Positions 50,520 through 59,945 of a DNA stretch of 64,000 nucleotides are shown in pieces. The notes under the pieces are model-generated. The model saw only the letters and a program-made list of their open reading frames with translations. It was not told the DNA's origin and ran no database searches. The stretch is from contig NZ_JBNAGJ010000003.1 of the NCBI RefSeq assembly GCF_049803795.1, forward strand, positions 248,001-312,000, read 5' to 3'. A program made the position numbers and the translations under genes. Origin of the DNA: Thalassobius sp002708925. GTDB taxonomy: Bacteria; Pseudomonadota; Alphaproteobacteria; Rhodobacterales; Rhodobacteraceae. The first letter of the stretch is position 1, and the number at the start of each line of letters is the position of its first letter.

Positions 50520-51429
50520 GGTGCGTGGTCGTCTGACCCCCGGCAAACCCCTGTCCGAGCTGACCTGGCTGCGTGTGGGCGGGCCGGCTGACTGGCTGTT
50601 CCAGCCCGCCGATGTTGAGGATTTGCAGGCGTTTCTGGCCTCTTTGGACCCTGAGGTTCCGGTGTTTCCGATGGGGGTTGGCTCGAACCTGATCGTGCGC
50701 GATGGCGGGTTGCGGGCCGTGGTGATCCGCCTTGGGCGGGGCTTTAACGGGATCAGCGTGCAGGGCAACCGCGTGACCGCCGGCACCGCCGCGCTGGATG
50801 CGCATGTGGCGCGCAAAGCGGCCGAGGCAGGGGTGGATCTGACCTTTCTGCGTACGATCCCCGGCAGTGTCGGCGGGGCGGTGCGGATGAACGCGGGCTG
50901 CTATGGTTCTTATGTGGCGGATGTGTTCGTGCAGGCGCGGGCCGTGACGCGCAGCGGCCAGATCGTGACGCTAAGCGCCGAGGATCTGCAATTCCAGTAC
51001 CGCCAGGCGGACTTGCCCGACGGCATGGTGATATTCGAGGCCACCTTCGAGGGCCCCTCGGGCGATCCGCAGGAACTGGCGGACCGGATGCAGGCGCAAT
51101 TGCAAAAACGCGATGAAACTCAGCCCACCCGCGATCGCAGCGCGGGCAGCACGTTTCGCAATCCGGCGGGGTTTTCCAGCACCGGGCGCGCCGATGATGT
51201 GCACGATCTGAAGGCGTGGAAAGTGATCGACAACGCCGGGATGCGCGGGGCTACGCGCGGGGGCGCGCAAATGAGCCAGAAACACTCGAATTTCCTGATC
51301 AATACGGGGGCGGCCACGGCGGCAGACCTGGAAGGATTGGGCGAAGAGGTACGAAAAAAGGTTTACGATTCTCAGGGGATCACGCTAGAGTGGGAAATCA
51401 TGCGCATCGGTGAGCCGGCTGCGGATTAA
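50506..51429 (+). CDS. murB: UDP-N-acetylenolpyruvoylglucosamine reductase MurB
   Basis: A 307-aa FAD enzyme making UDP-MurNAc. Motifs: LTWLRVGGPADWLFQP, PMGVGSNLIVRDGG, IPGSVGGAVRMNAGCYG, and the active-site serine region RSAGSTFRNP. It is type II in length. It overlaps DUF2484 by 14 bases. Confidence 0.96.
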   Translation: MQMPEVRGRLTPGKPLSELTWLRVGGPADWLFQPADVEDLQAFLASLDPEVPVFPMGVGSNLIVRDGGLRAVVIRLGRGFNGISVQGNRVTAGTAALDAHVARKAAEAGVDLTFLRTIPGSVGGAVRMNAGCYGSYVADVFVQARAVTRSGQIVTLSAEDLQFQYRQADLPDGMVIFEATFEGPSGDPQELADRMQAQLQKRDETQPTRDRSAGSTFRNPAGFSSTGRADDVHDLKAWKVIDNAGMRGATRGGAQMSQKHSNFLINTGAATAADLEGLGEEVRKKVYDSQGITLEWEIMRIGEPAAD

Positions 51430-51523
51430 GGGGCGCTAAACCCCCGTTTCAGGCCCGCAAAGACGGGCCATCAGAGCAAATAATGGGCTGAAATCAGCCC
51501 GAAAATTGAGGCACAGTGTGGGT

Positions 51524-52438
51524 ATGTCGAGCAGGGCAACCCCGAAAGTGGCGGTATTGATGGGCGGTCCCTCGGCTGAGCGCGAGGTGTCCCTGTCCTC
51601 TGGGCGTGAATGCGCCGCTGCTTTGCGGGATGAGGGATTCCAGGTGATCGAGGTCGATGCCGGCCGCGATCTGCCTGCGCAACTGTCTGAAATCAAACCC
51701 GATGTCGTGTTCAACGCCCTGCATGGGCGCTGGGGCGAGGATGGCTGTGTGCAGGGCCTGCTGGAATGGCTGGGCCTGCCTTATACGCATTCGGGGGTTC
51801 TGGCCTCGTCTTTGGCGATGGATAAGGAACGCACGAAACAGGTGTACCGCGCCGCAGGGCTGCCCGTGGCGCACAGTGTTCTGGCCGAAAAACCCGAGGT
51901 CGAGGCGCGCCATGTGATGGAGCCTCCCTATGTGGTCAAACCCTATAATGAGGGCTCGTCCGTGGGTGTCTATATCGTCCAAGAGGCCGCCAACGCCCCC
52001 CCCAGCCTGAACGAGGACATGCCCGACACGCTGATGGTGGAACAATACGTGCCAGGGCGCGAGCTGACGACCACCGTGATGGGGGACCGCGCGCTGACCG
52101 TCACCGATATTGTGGTGGACGGCTGGTATGACTATCACGCCAAATATGCCGAGGGCGGATCGCATCACGTGGTGCCCGCCGACATCCCGCCGCAGATTTT
52201 TGACGCCTGCCTGGATTATGCCCTGCGCGCGCATCGGGCCTTGGGCTGCCGGGGGGTCAGCCGGACCGATTTCCGCTGGGACGAAGCCCGCGGTCTGGAC
52301 GGGCTGATCCTGCTGGAAACCAATACGCAACCGGGCATGACGCCCACATCGCTGTCGCCCGAACAGGCCGAAAAGGCCGGGATCGGCTTTGGCGCGCTGT
52401 GCCGCTGGATGGTGGAGGATGCCTCGTGCAACAGGTGA
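51524..52438 (+). CDS. ddl: D-alanine--D-alanine ligase
   Basis: A 304-aa ATP-grasp ligase. VAVLMGGPSAEREVSLSSG, ALHGRWGEDGCVQGLLE, PYVVKPYNEGSSVGV and LLETNTQPGMTPTSLSPEQA are the family motifs. It makes the dipeptide used by MurF. The start is ATG 51524; a GTG two codons earlier has a slightly better-placed GAGG, so the start is uncertain by two residues. Confidence 0.95.
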   Translation: MSSRATPKVAVLMGGPSAEREVSLSSGRECAAALRDEGFQVIEVDAGRDLPAQLSEIKPDVVFNALHGRWGEDGCVQGLLEWLGLPYTHSGVLASSLAMDKERTKQVYRAAGLPVAHSVLAEKPEVEARHVMEPPYVVKPYNEGSSVGVYIVQEAANAPPSLNEDMPDTLMVEQYVPGRELTTTVMGDRALTVTDIVVDGWYDYHAKYAEGGSHHVVPADIPPQIFDACLDYALRAHRALGCRGVSRTDFRWDEARGLDGLILLETNTQPGMTPTSLSPEQAEKAGIGFGALCRWMVEDASCNR

Positions 52439-53292
52439 TGCCCAAAGCCGATCCCGCGCCCTCGCGTCTGGCGTATCGGATGCAGCGGATGATGCTGACC
52501 CCGCTGGTGCGCGGGCTGATCCGGGTGGGGCTGCCCTTTGCCCTGGCGCTGGGTGGGGCCACGATCTACCTGTCTGACGAGGACCGCGTGGATGAGATCC
52601 GCCTGGCGCTTGGCGACATCCGCCACAAGATTGAATCGCGCCCCGAGTTTATGGTCAAGCTGATGGCCGTCGATGGCGCGGGCCCCCAGATCACCGAGGA
52701 CATCCGCGAGATTGTGGCGATTGATTTCCCCGTCAGCTCGTTCGATCTGACGCTTGAGGACATCCGCGCAACGATCCTGGAATTGCCCGCCGTGGCCGAT
52801 GCCAGCGTGCGGATCAAACCCGGCGGCATCCTACAGGTGGACCTGAAGGAACGGGTGCCGGTGGTGCTGTGGCGCTCGGGGCAGGGGCTGGTGCTGCTGG
52901 ACGTGGATGGCAATTACGTAGGCGAGGCCCAGGGCCGTCTGGCCCACAAGAACATGCCGATCATCGCCGGGCAGGGCGCCGAGAAAGCCGTGCCCGAAGC
53001 GCTGGAGATCCTGCACTCTACGGGGGGGCTGGCGCCTCGGGTGCGGGGGCTGGTGCGGATGGGGCAGCGGCGCTGGGATCTGGTGCTGGATCGCGGGCAA
53101 CGCGTTTTGTTGCCGGTGGACAACCCGGTGCAGGCCCTTGAGCGGGTGCTGGTACTGAACCAGAGCCAGGACATGATGGCGCGCGATCTGGCGCATGTGG
53201 ATATGCGTATCGCAGCACGGCCCACCATCCGGATGAATCCGGACGCGGTGGAGGAATGGTGGCGGATCAAGAAGATCAGTGCAGGAGACTGA
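52426..53292 (+). CDS. ftsQ: Cell division protein FtsQ
   Basis: A 288-aa bitopic division protein. GTG 52426 is preferred (GGAGG seven bases before); ATG 52438 overlapping the ddl stop is an alternative. A TM helix (about residues 28-48, GLIRVGLPFALALGGATIYL) precedes the POTRA domain (FMVKLMAVDGAGPQITEDIREIVAI) and the FtsQ beta domain (LPAVADASVRIKPGGILQVDLKERVPVVLW). It links FtsA/FtsZ-side proteins to FtsB/FtsL. Confidence 0.93.
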   Translation: MQQVMPKADPAPSRLAYRMQRMMLTPLVRGLIRVGLPFALALGGATIYLSDEDRVDEIRLALGDIRHKIESRPEFMVKLMAVDGAGPQITEDIREIVAIDFPVSSFDLTLEDIRATILELPAVADASVRIKPGGILQVDLKERVPVVLWRSGQGLVLLDVDGNYVGEAQGRLAHKNMPIIAGQGAEKAVPEALEILHSTGGLAPRVRGLVRMGQRRWDLVLDRGQRVLLPVDNPVQALERVLVLNQSQDMMARDLAHVDMRIAARPTIRMNPDAVEEWWRIKKISAGD

Positions 53293-53298
53293 CGGAAC

Positions 53299-54639
53299 AT
53301 GACCGAGCTTTATGAAACCCAACGCGCGATGCGGAACATGCGCAAAGCGGCCATGCAACGGGGCGTCATAGCAATTCTGGATGTGGGCAGCTCGAAAATC
53401 GGCTGTCTGGTGCTGCGTTTTGATGGTGGCGACAAGCTCCAGGATGCCGAGGGCGTTGGCCCGATGGCCGGGCAGGCCGGGTTCCGCGTTATCGGCGCGG
53501 CAACCACCCGTTCGCGCGGGGTGCGCTTTGGCGAGATCGACGCGATGCAGGAAACCGAGCGCGCCATCCGCACGGCGGTGCAGGCGGCTCAGAAAATGGC
53601 GAATATCCGGGTCGATCACGTGATCGCCTGTTTCGCAGGGGCCGACCCGCGCAGCTATGGATTGGCGGGCGCGATTGATGTCGAGGGCAATCTGGTCAGC
53701 GAGCAGGACATCAGCCGCGTGCTGGCCGCTTGTGATGTGCCCGATTACGGGGCTGCGACGGGCCGCGAGGTCCTGCACGCGCAGCCGGTGAATTTCGCGT
53801 TGGATCACCGCTCGGGGCTGTCGGATCCGCGCGGGCAGATCGGCCAGACCCTGTCGGCGGACATGCATATGCTGACGGTGGACGCGACCGCGATCCAGAA
53901 CCTGGCCCATTGCGTCAAACGCTGCGATCTGGAGCTGGCGGGGATTGCCAGCTCGGCCTATGTGGCGGGGATTTCCGCGCTGGTCGAGGATGAGCAGGAA
54001 CTGGGCGCGGCCTGTATTGATCTGGGCGGCGGGGCGACCAGCCTGTCGATTTTCATGAAAAAACACATGATCTATGCCGATACCGTGCGTATGGGCGGCG
54101 ATCACGTCACGGGGGACATCTCGATGGGGCTGTCGGTGCCCTTTACCAATGCCGAACGGATCAAGACCTTCTATGGCGGCGTCGTCGCCACCGGCATGGA
54201 CGACCGCGAGATGATCGACCTGGAAGGCGACACCGGCGATTGGGAACATGACCGCCGCACCGTCAGCCGCGCCGAGCTGATCGGCATCATGCGCCCGCGG
54301 GTCGAGGAAATCCTGGAAGAGGTGCGCGCCCGTCTGGATGCGGCGGGTTTTGATCACCTGCCCAGCCAGCAGATCGTGCTGACGGGGGGCGGCAGCCAGA
54401 TCCCCGGCCTGGACGGGCTGGCGACCAAGATTTTGGGCCATCAGGTACGGCTGGGGCGTCCGCTGCGGGTGCACGGGCTGCCTCAGGCGGCGACGGGCCC
54501 CGGATTTGCCAGCGCAGTGGGCCTGTGCCTGTTCGCGGCCTATCCACAGGACGAATGGTGGGACTTCGATCTGCCGGTCGAGCGCTACCCCGCCAGATCC
54601 CTGCGCCGCGCGGTGAAATGGTTCCGCGATAACTGGTAA
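53299..54639 (+). CDS. ftsA: Cell division protein FtsA
   Basis: A 446-aa actin-fold protein. The opening AILDVGSSKIGCLVLRF is the phosphate-1 motif, and the SHS2-like 1C domain lies around ERAIRTAVQAAQKMA. CIDLGGGATSLSIFMKKHM is phosphate 2 and LTGGGSQIPGLDGLA the adenosine motif. The C-terminal amphipathic tail RSLRRAVKWFRDNW anchors FtsZ to the membrane. A terminator follows, separating it from ftsZ. Confidence 0.96.
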   Translation: MTELYETQRAMRNMRKAAMQRGVIAILDVGSSKIGCLVLRFDGGDKLQDAEGVGPMAGQAGFRVIGAATTRSRGVRFGEIDAMQETERAIRTAVQAAQKMANIRVDHVIACFAGADPRSYGLAGAIDVEGNLVSEQDISRVLAACDVPDYGAATGREVLHAQPVNFALDHRSGLSDPRGQIGQTLSADMHMLTVDATAIQNLAHCVKRCDLELAGIASSAYVAGISALVEDEQELGAACIDLGGGATSLSIFMKKHMIYADTVRMGGDHVTGDISMGLSVPFTNAERIKTFYGGVVATGMDDREMIDLEGDTGDWEHDRRTVSRAELIGIMRPRVEEILEEVRARLDAAGFDHLPSQQIVLTGGGSQIPGLDGLATKILGHQVRLGRPLRVHGLPQAATGPGFASAVGLCLFAAYPQDEWWDFDLPVERYPARSLRRAVKWFRDNW

Positions 54640-54664
54640 AACTGACAGGTAAAACCCGTCAAAC

Positions 54665-54694
54665 AGGCCGTTTCCCTTGTGGAGACGGCCTTTT
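54665..54694 (+). terminator. ftsA terminator
   Basis: AGGCCGT (54665-54671) and ACGGCCT (54685-54691) pair around a 13-base loop and run into TTTT, 25 bases after the ftsA stop. ftsQ-ftsA transcription therefore likely ends before the RTX gene and ftsZ. Confidence 0.8.
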
Positions 54695-54798
54695 GGGTTG
54701 GGAATTCCTGACCTGACAGAGCTGGTTCATTTGCTAAGGTCTGACCACTTTCAAGATGGAATAATTTCGCAACTTCTATTTCTTACAAGGAGGCTCGG

Positions 54799-55797
54799 AT
54801 GAGCACTTCGATCTTTGGCACTGTTCAAAATGGCACTGTTCAAAATTCCTTTCTGACATTTTTAGATTACGAGGGCACCTCGGGGAATGATTACTGGGAA
54901 GGTGGGTCTGGAAATAACACCTATGCGGGGCTGGGCGGGAATGACACGCTGTTGGGGAACGGCGGCGCGGATACGCTCAATGGCAATGCGGGGGACGATT
55001 GGGTCCTGGGCGGATCTGGGAATGATCTGCTGCGGGGCGAAGACGGCAATGACACGCTGGAAGGCGGAGACGATCAGGACACGATCTATGGCGGTGAAGG
55101 CCATGATTGGATCGAAGGCGACGACGGTTTCGATTGGATTGATGCGGGCACGGGTCATGACGTCGTTTTTGCCGGATCTGACAATGACACCGTATTTGGC
55201 GGCGCGGGCAATGATTATGTGGATGGTGGCTCGGGCTTTGATTGGCTTTTTGGCGGGGACGGCGCAGATATTGTCAGTGGTGGTCTGGGCAATGACATGG
55301 TGTCGGGCGATGACGGAGACGACACGGTCTATGGCGGCCAGGGCAGCGATTACGTCTATGGCGATGCCGATAATGACCGCGTTTACGGCGGGGCCGGGGA
55401 TGACTTTGTTTATGGCGGGACGGGCGATGACTATGTCGATGGCGAGGATGGCAATGATCTGGTGCTGGGCGACGCGGGCGATGATACGCTGAATGCGGGG
55501 GCGGGTGCCGATACGCTTGAGGGCGGGGCGGGGAATGACCTGCTGTATCTCTTTGCCGATGGCGACACGGACGAGATCATCTTTAATCACGGTGACGGCG
55601 CGGATGTTTTGCTGGGCTACGAGGTCGGCGTGGATGTGATTGATCTGGCTCTGAATCTCAGCCCTGTCAGTTCTTCGACTGTAATCAACCATGTGGTCAA
55701 TGGGGTGACTGTCAGCGGGCTCTATTTGGATTTCGGAAACGGGGATACGCTGATTGTCGATGGTGTGTATGACATCAATGATTTGATGTTTGTCTGA
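54799..55797 (+). CDS. RTX (calcium-binding nonapeptide) protein between ftsA and ftsZ
   Basis: A 332-aa acidic protein made mostly of RTX repeats: about 25 consecutive nonapeptides of GGxGxDxLx type (residues about 26-250; for example GGAGNDYVD, GGTGDDYVD). They fold as a calcium beta-roll. A C-terminal domain of about 80 residues (HGDGADVLLGYEVGVDVIDL onward) resembles the type I secretion signal region of RTX exoproteins. No enzymatic domain is visible. An ideal AAGGAGG precedes the ATG. A 15-base direct repeat (54819-54848) duplicates GTVQN at the N-terminus. Its placement inside the dcw cluster is unusual. Confidence 0.9.
   Translation: MSTSIFGTVQNGTVQNSFLTFLDYEGTSGNDYWEGGSGNNTYAGLGGNDTLLGNGGADTLNGNAGDDWVLGGSGNDLLRGEDGNDTLEGGDDQDTIYGGEGHDWIEGDDGFDWIDAGTGHDVVFAGSDNDTVFGGAGNDYVDGGSGFDWLFGGDGADIVSGGLGNDMVSGDDGDDTVYGGQGSDYVYGDADNDRVYGGAGDDFVYGGTGDDYVDGEDGNDLVLGDAGDDTLNAGAGADTLEGGAGNDLLYLFADGDTDEIIFNHGDGADVLLGYEVGVDVIDLALNLSPVSSSTVINHVVNGVTVSGLYLDFGNGDTLIVDGVYDINDLMFV
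54819..54848 (+). repeat. 15-bp in-frame tandem duplication
   Basis: GGCACTGTTCAAAAT occurs twice in tandem at the 5' end of the RTX gene, duplicating five codons without a frameshift. Confidence 0.9.
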
Positions 55798-56167
55798 TTT
55801 AGGCCCCGCGTCATTCCCCGTAGCAGATGGAAACTTTGGGGGGTGACGCGCCGCGTGGCGCGTTGTAATCTGGTGACAACCGGCGATCTACGCCGGACCC
55901 ATGGGCGATCGAGCACTGCGCCAAACAAACTCCAAAGACGCTGCGGCCCTGTGATGTGGCCGCTCGGCCTGTTGTGTTGCCTGGGCGCGCGCCTGCCAAA
56001 TCTGGTGAAATCGGCGAAATCCCGCAAGTACACCGGCGCAAAGCCCTATATTTTGTGGTTAATTTGCGTTTTTTGCGTGACGATACCCGCGCTTGTGGGT
56101 AACAATGGGGGTTAATAGGCAGAAAAACCACCTGCTCAAGGCAGGACAACATCAGGCGGACAGATCA
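55798..56167. other. ftsZ upstream region
   Basis: 370 bases without a convincing gene. A perfect hairpin ACGCGCC-GCGT-GGCGCGT lies at 55846-55863, about 50 bases after the RTX stop, without a T run. The last 150 bases before ftsZ are AT-richer (TTTTGTGGTTAATTTGCG near 56052) and probably hold the ftsZ promoter. I could not fix its -35/-10. No CtrA full site or GANTC cluster was seen. Confidence 0.55.
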
Positions 56168-57817
56168 ATGACATTGAACCTTTCGGTGCCCGGTCAGGAA
56201 GAATTGAAACCTCGTATCACCGTGTTCGGTGTGGGCGGGGCCGGCGGCAATGCCGTCAATAACATGATCGAAAAACAGCTGGCTGGCGTGGATTTCGTTG
56301 TGGCCAACACGGATGCGCAGGCCCTGCAACAAAGCAAATCGCAAAGCCGCGTGCAGCTGGGCGTGAAGGTCACCGAAGGTCTGGGCGCGGGCGCGCGCCC
56401 CTCGGTTGGCTCGGCCGCGGCCGAAGAAAGCATCGAACAGATCGTCGATCATCTGGCCGGCGCGCATATGTGCTTTATCACTGCGGGCATGGGCGGGGGC
56501 ACCGGAACGGGGGCCGCGCCGATCATCGCACAGGCCGCGCGTGAGCTGGGTGTTCTGACCGTCGGTGTTGTCACCAAACCCTTCCAGTTCGAAGGCGCCA
56601 AACGGATGCGCCAGGCCGAGGAAGGCGTGGAGACTCTGCAAAAGATGGTCGATACCCTGATCATCATTCCCAACCAGAACCTATTCCGCCTGGCCAATGA
56701 AAAAACCACCTTCACCGAGGCCTTCGCCATGGCCGACGACGTTCTGTACCAGGGCGTCAAGGGTGTGACCGATCTGATGGTCAAGCCCGGCCTGATCAAC
56801 CTGGACTTTGCGGATGTGCGCTCGGTCATGGATGAGATGGGCAAGGCGATGATGGGCACCGGCGAGGCCGAGGGCGAAGATCGCGCCATCCAGGCCGCCG
56901 AGAAAGCCATCGCCAACCCGCTGCTGGACGAAATCAGCCTGAACGGCGCCAAGGGTGTTCTGATCAACATCACCGGCGGGCACGATCTGACTCTGTTCGA
57001 ACTGGACGAAGCCGCCAACCGCATCCGCGAAGAGGTGGACCCGGACGCGAATATCATCGTCGGCTCGACCCTGGATACCGATATGGAAGGCATGATGCGC
57101 GTCAGCGTCGTGGCGACGGGGATTGATGCCTCGGAAACAGTGTCGGAAATCCCGGTGCCGCGCCGCTCGATGGCTGCGCCGCTGACGCAAACCGTCACCG
57201 CAGAAGAGCCCGCCCCGGCCCCTGCACCGGCCCCGGTTGTGGCCGAGGCCCCGGCTGCGCCTGTCGCCGCCGAACCCGCTGAGCCGACCCTGTTCCAAGA
57301 GCTGGAGACACCGGCCCCGGTTCAGGCTCCGGCTGCTGCCGCCCCCCAGGCGCCAGAGGAAATCTATGAGGACGAATATGCTGCCTCGGACGATTTGCCA
57401 CCGCCGGTGTATCGCCCGCAAGTGGCCGAGTTCCAGCCCCAGCCCGATGTGGCCGAAGACCCGACCGAAAGCTTCGTTGCGCCCAAGGCCCCGGCTGCGG
57501 GCACGCCCTCGCCCGAGGCGCTGGCCCGTCTGCAAGCGGCCGTGCACAAAGCGCCCGCCGCAGCGGCGCGTCCGGCGGCTCCGGTTGCGGAACGCCCGGC
57601 CGCCGCGCCGCAGCCCGAGGCCGAACGCCCGCGTTTCGGCATCAACTCGCTGATCAACCGGATGACCGGCCACGGCGCCGAGGCCAGCCATCAGGGCGCG
57701 CCCCAGGCCGCCCTGCGTCAGCAGCCCTCGGTTCAGGCGGGCGAGCCTCAGCCCAGTGAAAATCCCGAGCAGGACCGGATCGAAATTCCGGCATTCCTGC
57801 GACGTCAGGCGAATTAA
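56168..57817 (+). CDS. ftsZ: Cell division GTPase FtsZ
   Basis: A 549-aa tubulin homologue. The start is ATG 56168 (MTLNLSVPGQEEL); the frame reaching 56093 is leader. The GTPase core has GVGGAGGNAVNNM, NTDAQAL and the tubulin loop GMGGGTGTG (107-115). A long Ala/Pro/Glu-rich linker (about 345-530) is typical of alphaproteobacteria. The conserved tail DRIEIPAFLRRQAN binds FtsA and other anchors. It forms the Z-ring. It has its own upstream region and a terminator. Confidence 0.97.
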   Translation: MTLNLSVPGQEELKPRITVFGVGGAGGNAVNNMIEKQLAGVDFVVANTDAQALQQSKSQSRVQLGVKVTEGLGAGARPSVGSAAAEESIEQIVDHLAGAHMCFITAGMGGGTGTGAAPIIAQAARELGVLTVGVVTKPFQFEGAKRMRQAEEGVETLQKMVDTLIIIPNQNLFRLANEKTTFTEAFAMADDVLYQGVKGVTDLMVKPGLINLDFADVRSVMDEMGKAMMGTGEAEGEDRAIQAAEKAIANPLLDEISLNGAKGVLINITGGHDLTLFELDEAANRIREEVDPDANIIVGSTLDTDMEGMMRVSVVATGIDASETVSEIPVPRRSMAAPLTQTVTAEEPAPAPAPAPVVAEAPAAPVAAEPAEPTLFQELETPAPVQAPAAAAPQAPEEIYEDEYAASDDLPPPVYRPQVAEFQPQPDVAEDPTESFVAPKAPAAGTPSPEALARLQAAVHKAPAAAARPAAPVAERPAAAPQPEAERPRFGINSLINRMTGHGAEASHQGAPQAALRQQPSVQAGEPQPSENPEQDRIEIPAFLRRQAN

Positions 57818-57841
57818 ATCTGACGAAAAGACGATTGAAAG

Positions 57842-57863
57842 GCCGCCCCTTTGGGCGGCTTTT
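57842..57863 (+). terminator. ftsZ terminator
   Basis: GCCGCCC, loop CTTT, GGGCGGC then TTTT, 24 bases after the ftsZ stop. Confidence 0.92.
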
Positions 57864-58025
57864 CCTTTTTGAAAACAAAGCAATAGCCAGGGGATAGGCA
57901 GAATCACGCCTTCGGCGGATTGGCATGTTTCATATCGTTACAAAGATTGAGTTGAGCCTTTGTTACCCGCAGCTTAACTATGTGCCCAAGCAAGACAGAA
58001 AGCCGTAAAGGCGTTGGGGATCAGT

Positions 58026-58946
58026 TTGCAACATACCTTGAAATCAGCGGTGACCTTTTCCGGAGTCGGCCTGCATTCGGGCAAACCCGCACGGATGACG
58101 GTGCGCCCGGCCTCGGCGGATTATGGGATCTGGTTCAAGCGGACGGATGTTCTGTACGCGGATGCGCTGATCCCGGCGCGCTGGGATGCGGTGAATCAAT
58201 CGCCCCTGTGCACCCGGCTGGAAAACGCCGCCGGTATCACGGTTTCGACTGTTGAACATGTGATGGCCGCGCTGGCAGGGTGCGGGATTCACAATGCCCT
58301 GATCGAACTGGACGGCCCCGAAGTGCCTATTCTGGATGGCAGCTCGGCCCCGTTTGTGCGGGCCATTCTGCTGAAAGGCCTGACCGCGCAGAACGCCCGT
58401 GTGCGCGCCATTGAGGTGCTCAAGCCCATCGACGTTCGCAAAGGCGAGGCCTGGGCCCGGCTGGAGCCCGGCCATGACCTGACCATGGATTTCCACATTG
58501 ATTTCGAAGACGCCGCGATCGGTGTGCAGGACAAAAGCCTGCGCCTGGCCAATGGCTCGTTCGTGCGCGAGCTGTGCGACAGCCGCACCTTCTGCCGCAA
58601 AGCGGATGTGGATTACATGCACGCGAACGGGCTGGCCCTGGGCGGGACGCTGGAAAACGCGGTGGTTGTCGAGGGCGATCAGATCCTCTCGCCGGGTGGT
58701 TTGCGCCATGTGGATGAACCCGTGCGCCACAAAATGCTGGACGCGCTGGGGGATCTGTACCTGGCTGGCGCGCCGATTCTGGGGCATTACACCGGCTTTC
58801 GCGCCGGTCACGCGCTGACGAACGATCTGCTGCGCGCGCTGTTCGCCGATCCGGCGGCCTTCCGTATGGTGGAATGCGATGCGGGCAAAGTGGCTCGCCT
58901 GCCTGGTGTGGGCGCTCATGTGAACGAGATGCCCGCTGTCGCGTAA
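58026..58946 (+). CDS. lpxC: UDP-3-O-acyl-GlcNAc deacetylase LpxC
   Basis: A 306-aa zinc deacetylase, the committed step of lipid A synthesis. TTG at 58026 (MQHTLKSAVTFSGVGLHSG) is chosen: GGGGA is five bases upstream and relatives begin the same way; TTG 58014 has its AAAGG only two bases away. Zinc ligands are His78 in STVEHVMAAL and the pair in PVRHKMLDALGDLYL. The catalytic region is GHYTGFRAGHALTNDL. The rare start may limit expression, since LpxC level is usually tightly held. Confidence 0.95.
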   Translation: MQHTLKSAVTFSGVGLHSGKPARMTVRPASADYGIWFKRTDVLYADALIPARWDAVNQSPLCTRLENAAGITVSTVEHVMAALAGCGIHNALIELDGPEVPILDGSSAPFVRAILLKGLTAQNARVRAIEVLKPIDVRKGEAWARLEPGHDLTMDFHIDFEDAAIGVQDKSLRLANGSFVRELCDSRTFCRKADVDYMHANGLALGGTLENAVVVEGDQILSPGGLRHVDEPVRHKMLDALGDLYLAGAPILGHYTGFRAGHALTNDLLRALFADPAAFRMVECDAGKVARLPGVGAHVNEMPAVA

Positions 58947-59072
58947 TCGTGTTCAGGCATCCGAACGCCGAAATCCACCAAAGACGTTTTGCACCGGAAA
59001 ATTCTGTGATAGGACCGATCTGAGCAAAGCGGGGTCCAAGCCCCGGCGCAGTCCACAGAAGGTAAAGACGGC

Positions 59073-59921
59073 ATGACAGGCGGCGGTTCCCGAAAATGGG
59101 TCTTCGGTTTGGCTTTGGCCACTGCGGTTCTGGCTGGTTGCGGCGAAGGCAACCGAGCCGATCAGGGGGGCATCCCTCTGGAAAACTACACGGCCGAGCA
59201 GATTTTCGGCCGGGGCGAATATGAGCTGGAGCGCAACCGCCCGTCGCGCGGGGCCTTCTACTTCTCTGAGATCGAGCGCCTGTACCCCTATTCCGACTGG
59301 GCCAAACGCGCGCTGATCATGCAGGCCTATGCCTATCATCAGGATCAGGATTACGAAAACAGCCGTGCCGCTGCGCAGCGTTATATTGACTTCTATCCCA
59401 CCTCGGACGATGCGGCCTATGCGCAGTATCTGCTGGCGCTCAGCTATTACGATCAGATTGACGAGGTGGGCCGCGATCAGGGCCTGACCTTCCAGGCGTT
59501 GCAGGCGCTGCGCACGGTGATCGAGCGCTACCCGGACAGCGAATATGCGCGCTCGGCGATTCTGAAATTCGATCTGGCCTTCGACCATCTGGCCGGCAAG
59601 GAAATGGAGGTGGGGCGGTTCTATCTGAAGCGCGATCACTTCTCCTCGGCGATCAATCGTTTCCGTGTCGTGGTCGAGGATTTCCAGACCACCAGCCACA
59701 CGGCCGAAGCCCTGCACCGTCTGGTCGAATCCTATCTGGCGCTGGGTCTGACCGACGAGGCCCAGACCGCGGGTGCCATTCTGGGCCATAACTTCCAATC
59801 CACCGAATGGTATCAGGACAGCTATAAACTGCTGGCCGGGCGTGGGCTGGAAATGAAGGCCAAGGGCAACAATTGGCTCAGCAAGGTCTATCGTCAGATG
59901 ATCAAGGGCGAATGGCTCTGA
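59073..59921 (+). CDS. bamD: Outer-membrane assembly lipoprotein BamD
   Basis: A 282-aa lipoprotein. The signal WVFGLALATAVLAGC carries the lipobox LAGC (cysteine about 24). TPR-like repeats include EYELERNRPSRGAFYFSEIERLYPYSDWAKRALIMQAYAYH and the tandem YFLKRDHFSSAINRF-type unit. It is an essential part of the BAM complex with BamA. In alphaproteobacteria it commonly follows lpxC and precedes recN, as here. Confidence 0.95.
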   Translation: MTGGGSRKWVFGLALATAVLAGCGEGNRADQGGIPLENYTAEQIFGRGEYELERNRPSRGAFYFSEIERLYPYSDWAKRALIMQAYAYHQDQDYENSRAAAQRYIDFYPTSDDAAYAQYLLALSYYDQIDEVGRDQGLTFQALQALRTVIERYPDSEYARSAILKFDLAFDHLAGKEMEVGRFYLKRDHFSSAINRFRVVVEDFQTTSHTAEALHRLVESYLALGLTDEAQTAGAILGHNFQSTEWYQDSYKLLAGRGLEMKAKGNNWLSKVYRQMIKGEWL

Positions 59922-59945
59922 TCCGGTACGCCATGGGATGGGCGA

